Below the pieces are notes generated by a model. It was not told the DNA's origin and did no database searches. It saw only the letters and a program-made list of their open reading frames with translations. A stretch of 64,000 bases of DNA from AC-32 sp963717725 (GTDB lineage Bacteria > Actinomycetota > Thermoleophilia > Gaiellales > Gaiellaceae), in assembly GCA_963717725.1 (NCBI GenBank), contig CAVQWS010000003.1:1-64000 (forward strand), written 5' to 3'. Positions 63,113 to 64,000 of this stretch are shown one piece after another; the stretch's first letter is position 1, and each line of letters begins with the position of its first letter. The translations under genes and the position numbers were made by a program.

Positions 63113-63879
63113 GACGTTCTGACGGCGAGCTCGTCGACGATGCCTTCGAGCACGCTCGTGTCGGCGTCGACCTCCGACAGCGCTCGTCGTGCCCGCTCGG
63201 CGGCCTCGTCCGCGAGGGCGCGTGCCCCCTCCGCGCCGTGCTCGATCACGTAGCCGTCCTCGTCGAGGATGTCGTCCACGATCTGGAAGAGCAGGCCGAC
63301 CTCGTCCGCGAAGGCCCGCCACGGCTTCTGCTGCGGCTCCGGCACCTCGGCCACCCAGAGCGCGCACGCGACCGAGGCCGAGAACAGGCAGCCGGTCTTC
63401 AGCCGGTGCAGCGCGGCCAGGTCGTCGCCGCCGCCTTTGATGTCGAGGTACTGCCCGCCGATCATTCCGAGCGTCGCCTGCACGAGCTCGCGGGCGACCG
63501 CCGGCGAGGAGTAGGAGAGCGCGAGCCGCAGCGCCTCGGCCAGCAGCGCGTCGCCGGCCAGCACGGCCACCGCCTCGCCGTAGGCCGCCCAGGTGCTCGG
63601 CCGGCCGCGGCGCAGCTCGTCGTTGTCGAGCGCCGGCAGGTCGTCGTGGACGAGCGAGAAGTTGTGCACGAGCTCGAGCGCCGCCGCCGCGGGCAGCGCC
63701 GCCTCCGGCTCTGCCCCCGCCGCCTCGGCCGTCGCCAGGCAGAGCACCGGCCGGATGCGCTTGCCGCCGCCGGCCAGCGCGTGGCGGATCGATTCCTCCA
63801 GCCCGCCGAGCTCAGGCGTCAGAGCGAGCTCAGCCAGGTACGACTCGACGAGCGAGCGCAGCTCTTCGGGCGGAGTCAC
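63109..63879 (-). CDS. Polyprenyl synthetase (farnesyl or geranylgeranyl diphosphate synthase)
   Basis: 256 aa, slightly short. It condenses IPP with allylic diphosphates. First Asp-rich motif LVHDDLPALDND (about 76-87), second QIVDDILDEDG (about 197-207), substrate-loop GGGKRIRPVL. Chain length is uncertain. It supplies uppS and other isoprenoid enzymes. GTG 63879 forms GTGA with the preceding stop, and the gene is coupled to tlyA. Confidence 0.92.
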   Translation of the reverse strand: MTPPEELRSLVESYLAELALTPELGGLEESIRHALAGGGKRIRPVLCLATAEAAGAEPEAALPAAAALELVHNFSLVHDDLPALDNDELRRGRPSTWAAYGEAVAVLAGDALLAEALRLALSYSSPAVARELVQATLGMIGGQYLDIKGGGDDLAALHRLKTGCLFSASVACALWVAEVPEPQQKPWRAFADEVGLLFQIVDDILDEDGYVIEHGAEGARALADEAAERARRALSEVDADTSVLEGIVDELAVRTS

Positions 63880-64000
63880 GATTCGGCCGCCCGCTTGGCC
63901 TCCTGCAGCTGCGTCTCGACCTCCTTGGCGATCTCCGCGAGCTCGGAGAGGATCTCGATCGCCTCGTCCGGATCCTTAGTCTCCTCCAGCTTCGCGCGCG
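63876..64000 (-). CDS. Partial C-terminal end, XseB-like by position
   Basis: The last 40 or so codons of a gene that starts beyond the window: RAKLEETKDPDEAIEILSEL, then helical to KRAAES and TGA 63876-63878. In many actinobacteria exodeoxyribonuclease VII small subunit precedes the prenyl synthase gene, and the short acidic helical sequence fits loosely, but similarity to XseB is not decisive. Confidence 0.5.
   Translation of the reverse strand, partial: RAKLEETKDPDEAIEILSELAEIAKEVETQLQEAKRAAES

Overview
The window is high-GC, densely coded bacterial chromosome. I infer an actinobacterium of the deep-branching class Thermoleophilia (Gaiellales or Solirubrobacterales-like). The reasons are the order tlyA-nadK-recN-steA-steB/mctB-pyrG (the order known from Mycobacterium), SepF, DivIVA and YggT in one division cluster, a MurA with Asp instead of the catalytic Cys, an ImuB/DnaE2 mutasome, mycoredoxin-type thiol chemistry and a DUF3866 gene. 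Taxonomy is inference. No phage, insertion sequence, rRNA or CRISPR array is visible, and no stretch over 300 bases lacks a gene.

Layout. 1-1840: tRNA-Pro(GGG), two convergent response regulators with altered phosphoacceptor sites, and a small XRE regulator. 1839-11471 (minus): the translation, isoprenoid and envelope operon rpsB-tsf-pyrH-frr-uppS-cdsA-dxr-rseP-ispG-proS-xre. 11648-12595: a diguanylate cyclase. 12565-20745 (minus): murA, a degenerate hisB-like gene and ridA, then cca-pgeF-yggS-sepF-yggT-divIVA-dksA/traR-lspA-rluD. 20771-25793: an HD hydrolase, a class V PLP enzyme, an EEP-family nuclease/phosphatase, small proteins and a GH15 glycosidase. 25967-31594: the SOS mutasome (dnaE2, a small DUF6504-like gene, imuB under two LexA boxes), with a bicupin gene inside and a small Cys-rich membrane protein divergent from imuB. 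31591-37979: cupin, alcohol dehydrogenase, a frameshifted MerR-DUF1835 fusion, comB, rhomboid protease, RTX protein, GH26-like hydrolase and a lipoprotein. 38024-45621: ppdK, TolB-like propeller, mhqO/mhqD-like pair, ppsR and glyS. 45727-50656: recO, glutaredoxin, and the nucleoside/repair operon deoB-VOC-deoA-mutM. 50664-54398: ald, DUF3866, M20 peptidase, PAS protein. 54395-64000 (minus): ispA-type prenyl synthase, tlyA, nadK, recN, steA, SRPBCC, steB/mctB, a GT2-WecA-like fusion and pyrG.

The operons are very compressed. Most same-strand neighbours overlap by four bases (NTGA), and all four versions occur (ATGA, GTGA, TTGA, CTGA), so CTG seems to be used as a start codon for rluD, tlyA and perhaps others. 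dnaE2 also appears to start at CTG behind a strong AGGAG.

The most unusual non-coding signal is a three-unit direct repeat, CGRCAC/CGGCRC/CGTCAC with an exact 11-base period. It lies in four intergenic regions (upstream of cca, the GH15 gene, ald and recN). Two of these also share a nearly identical 37-base element. This looks like the target of an OmpR/PhoB-class regulator, or a dispersed regulatory repeat, that links these loci.
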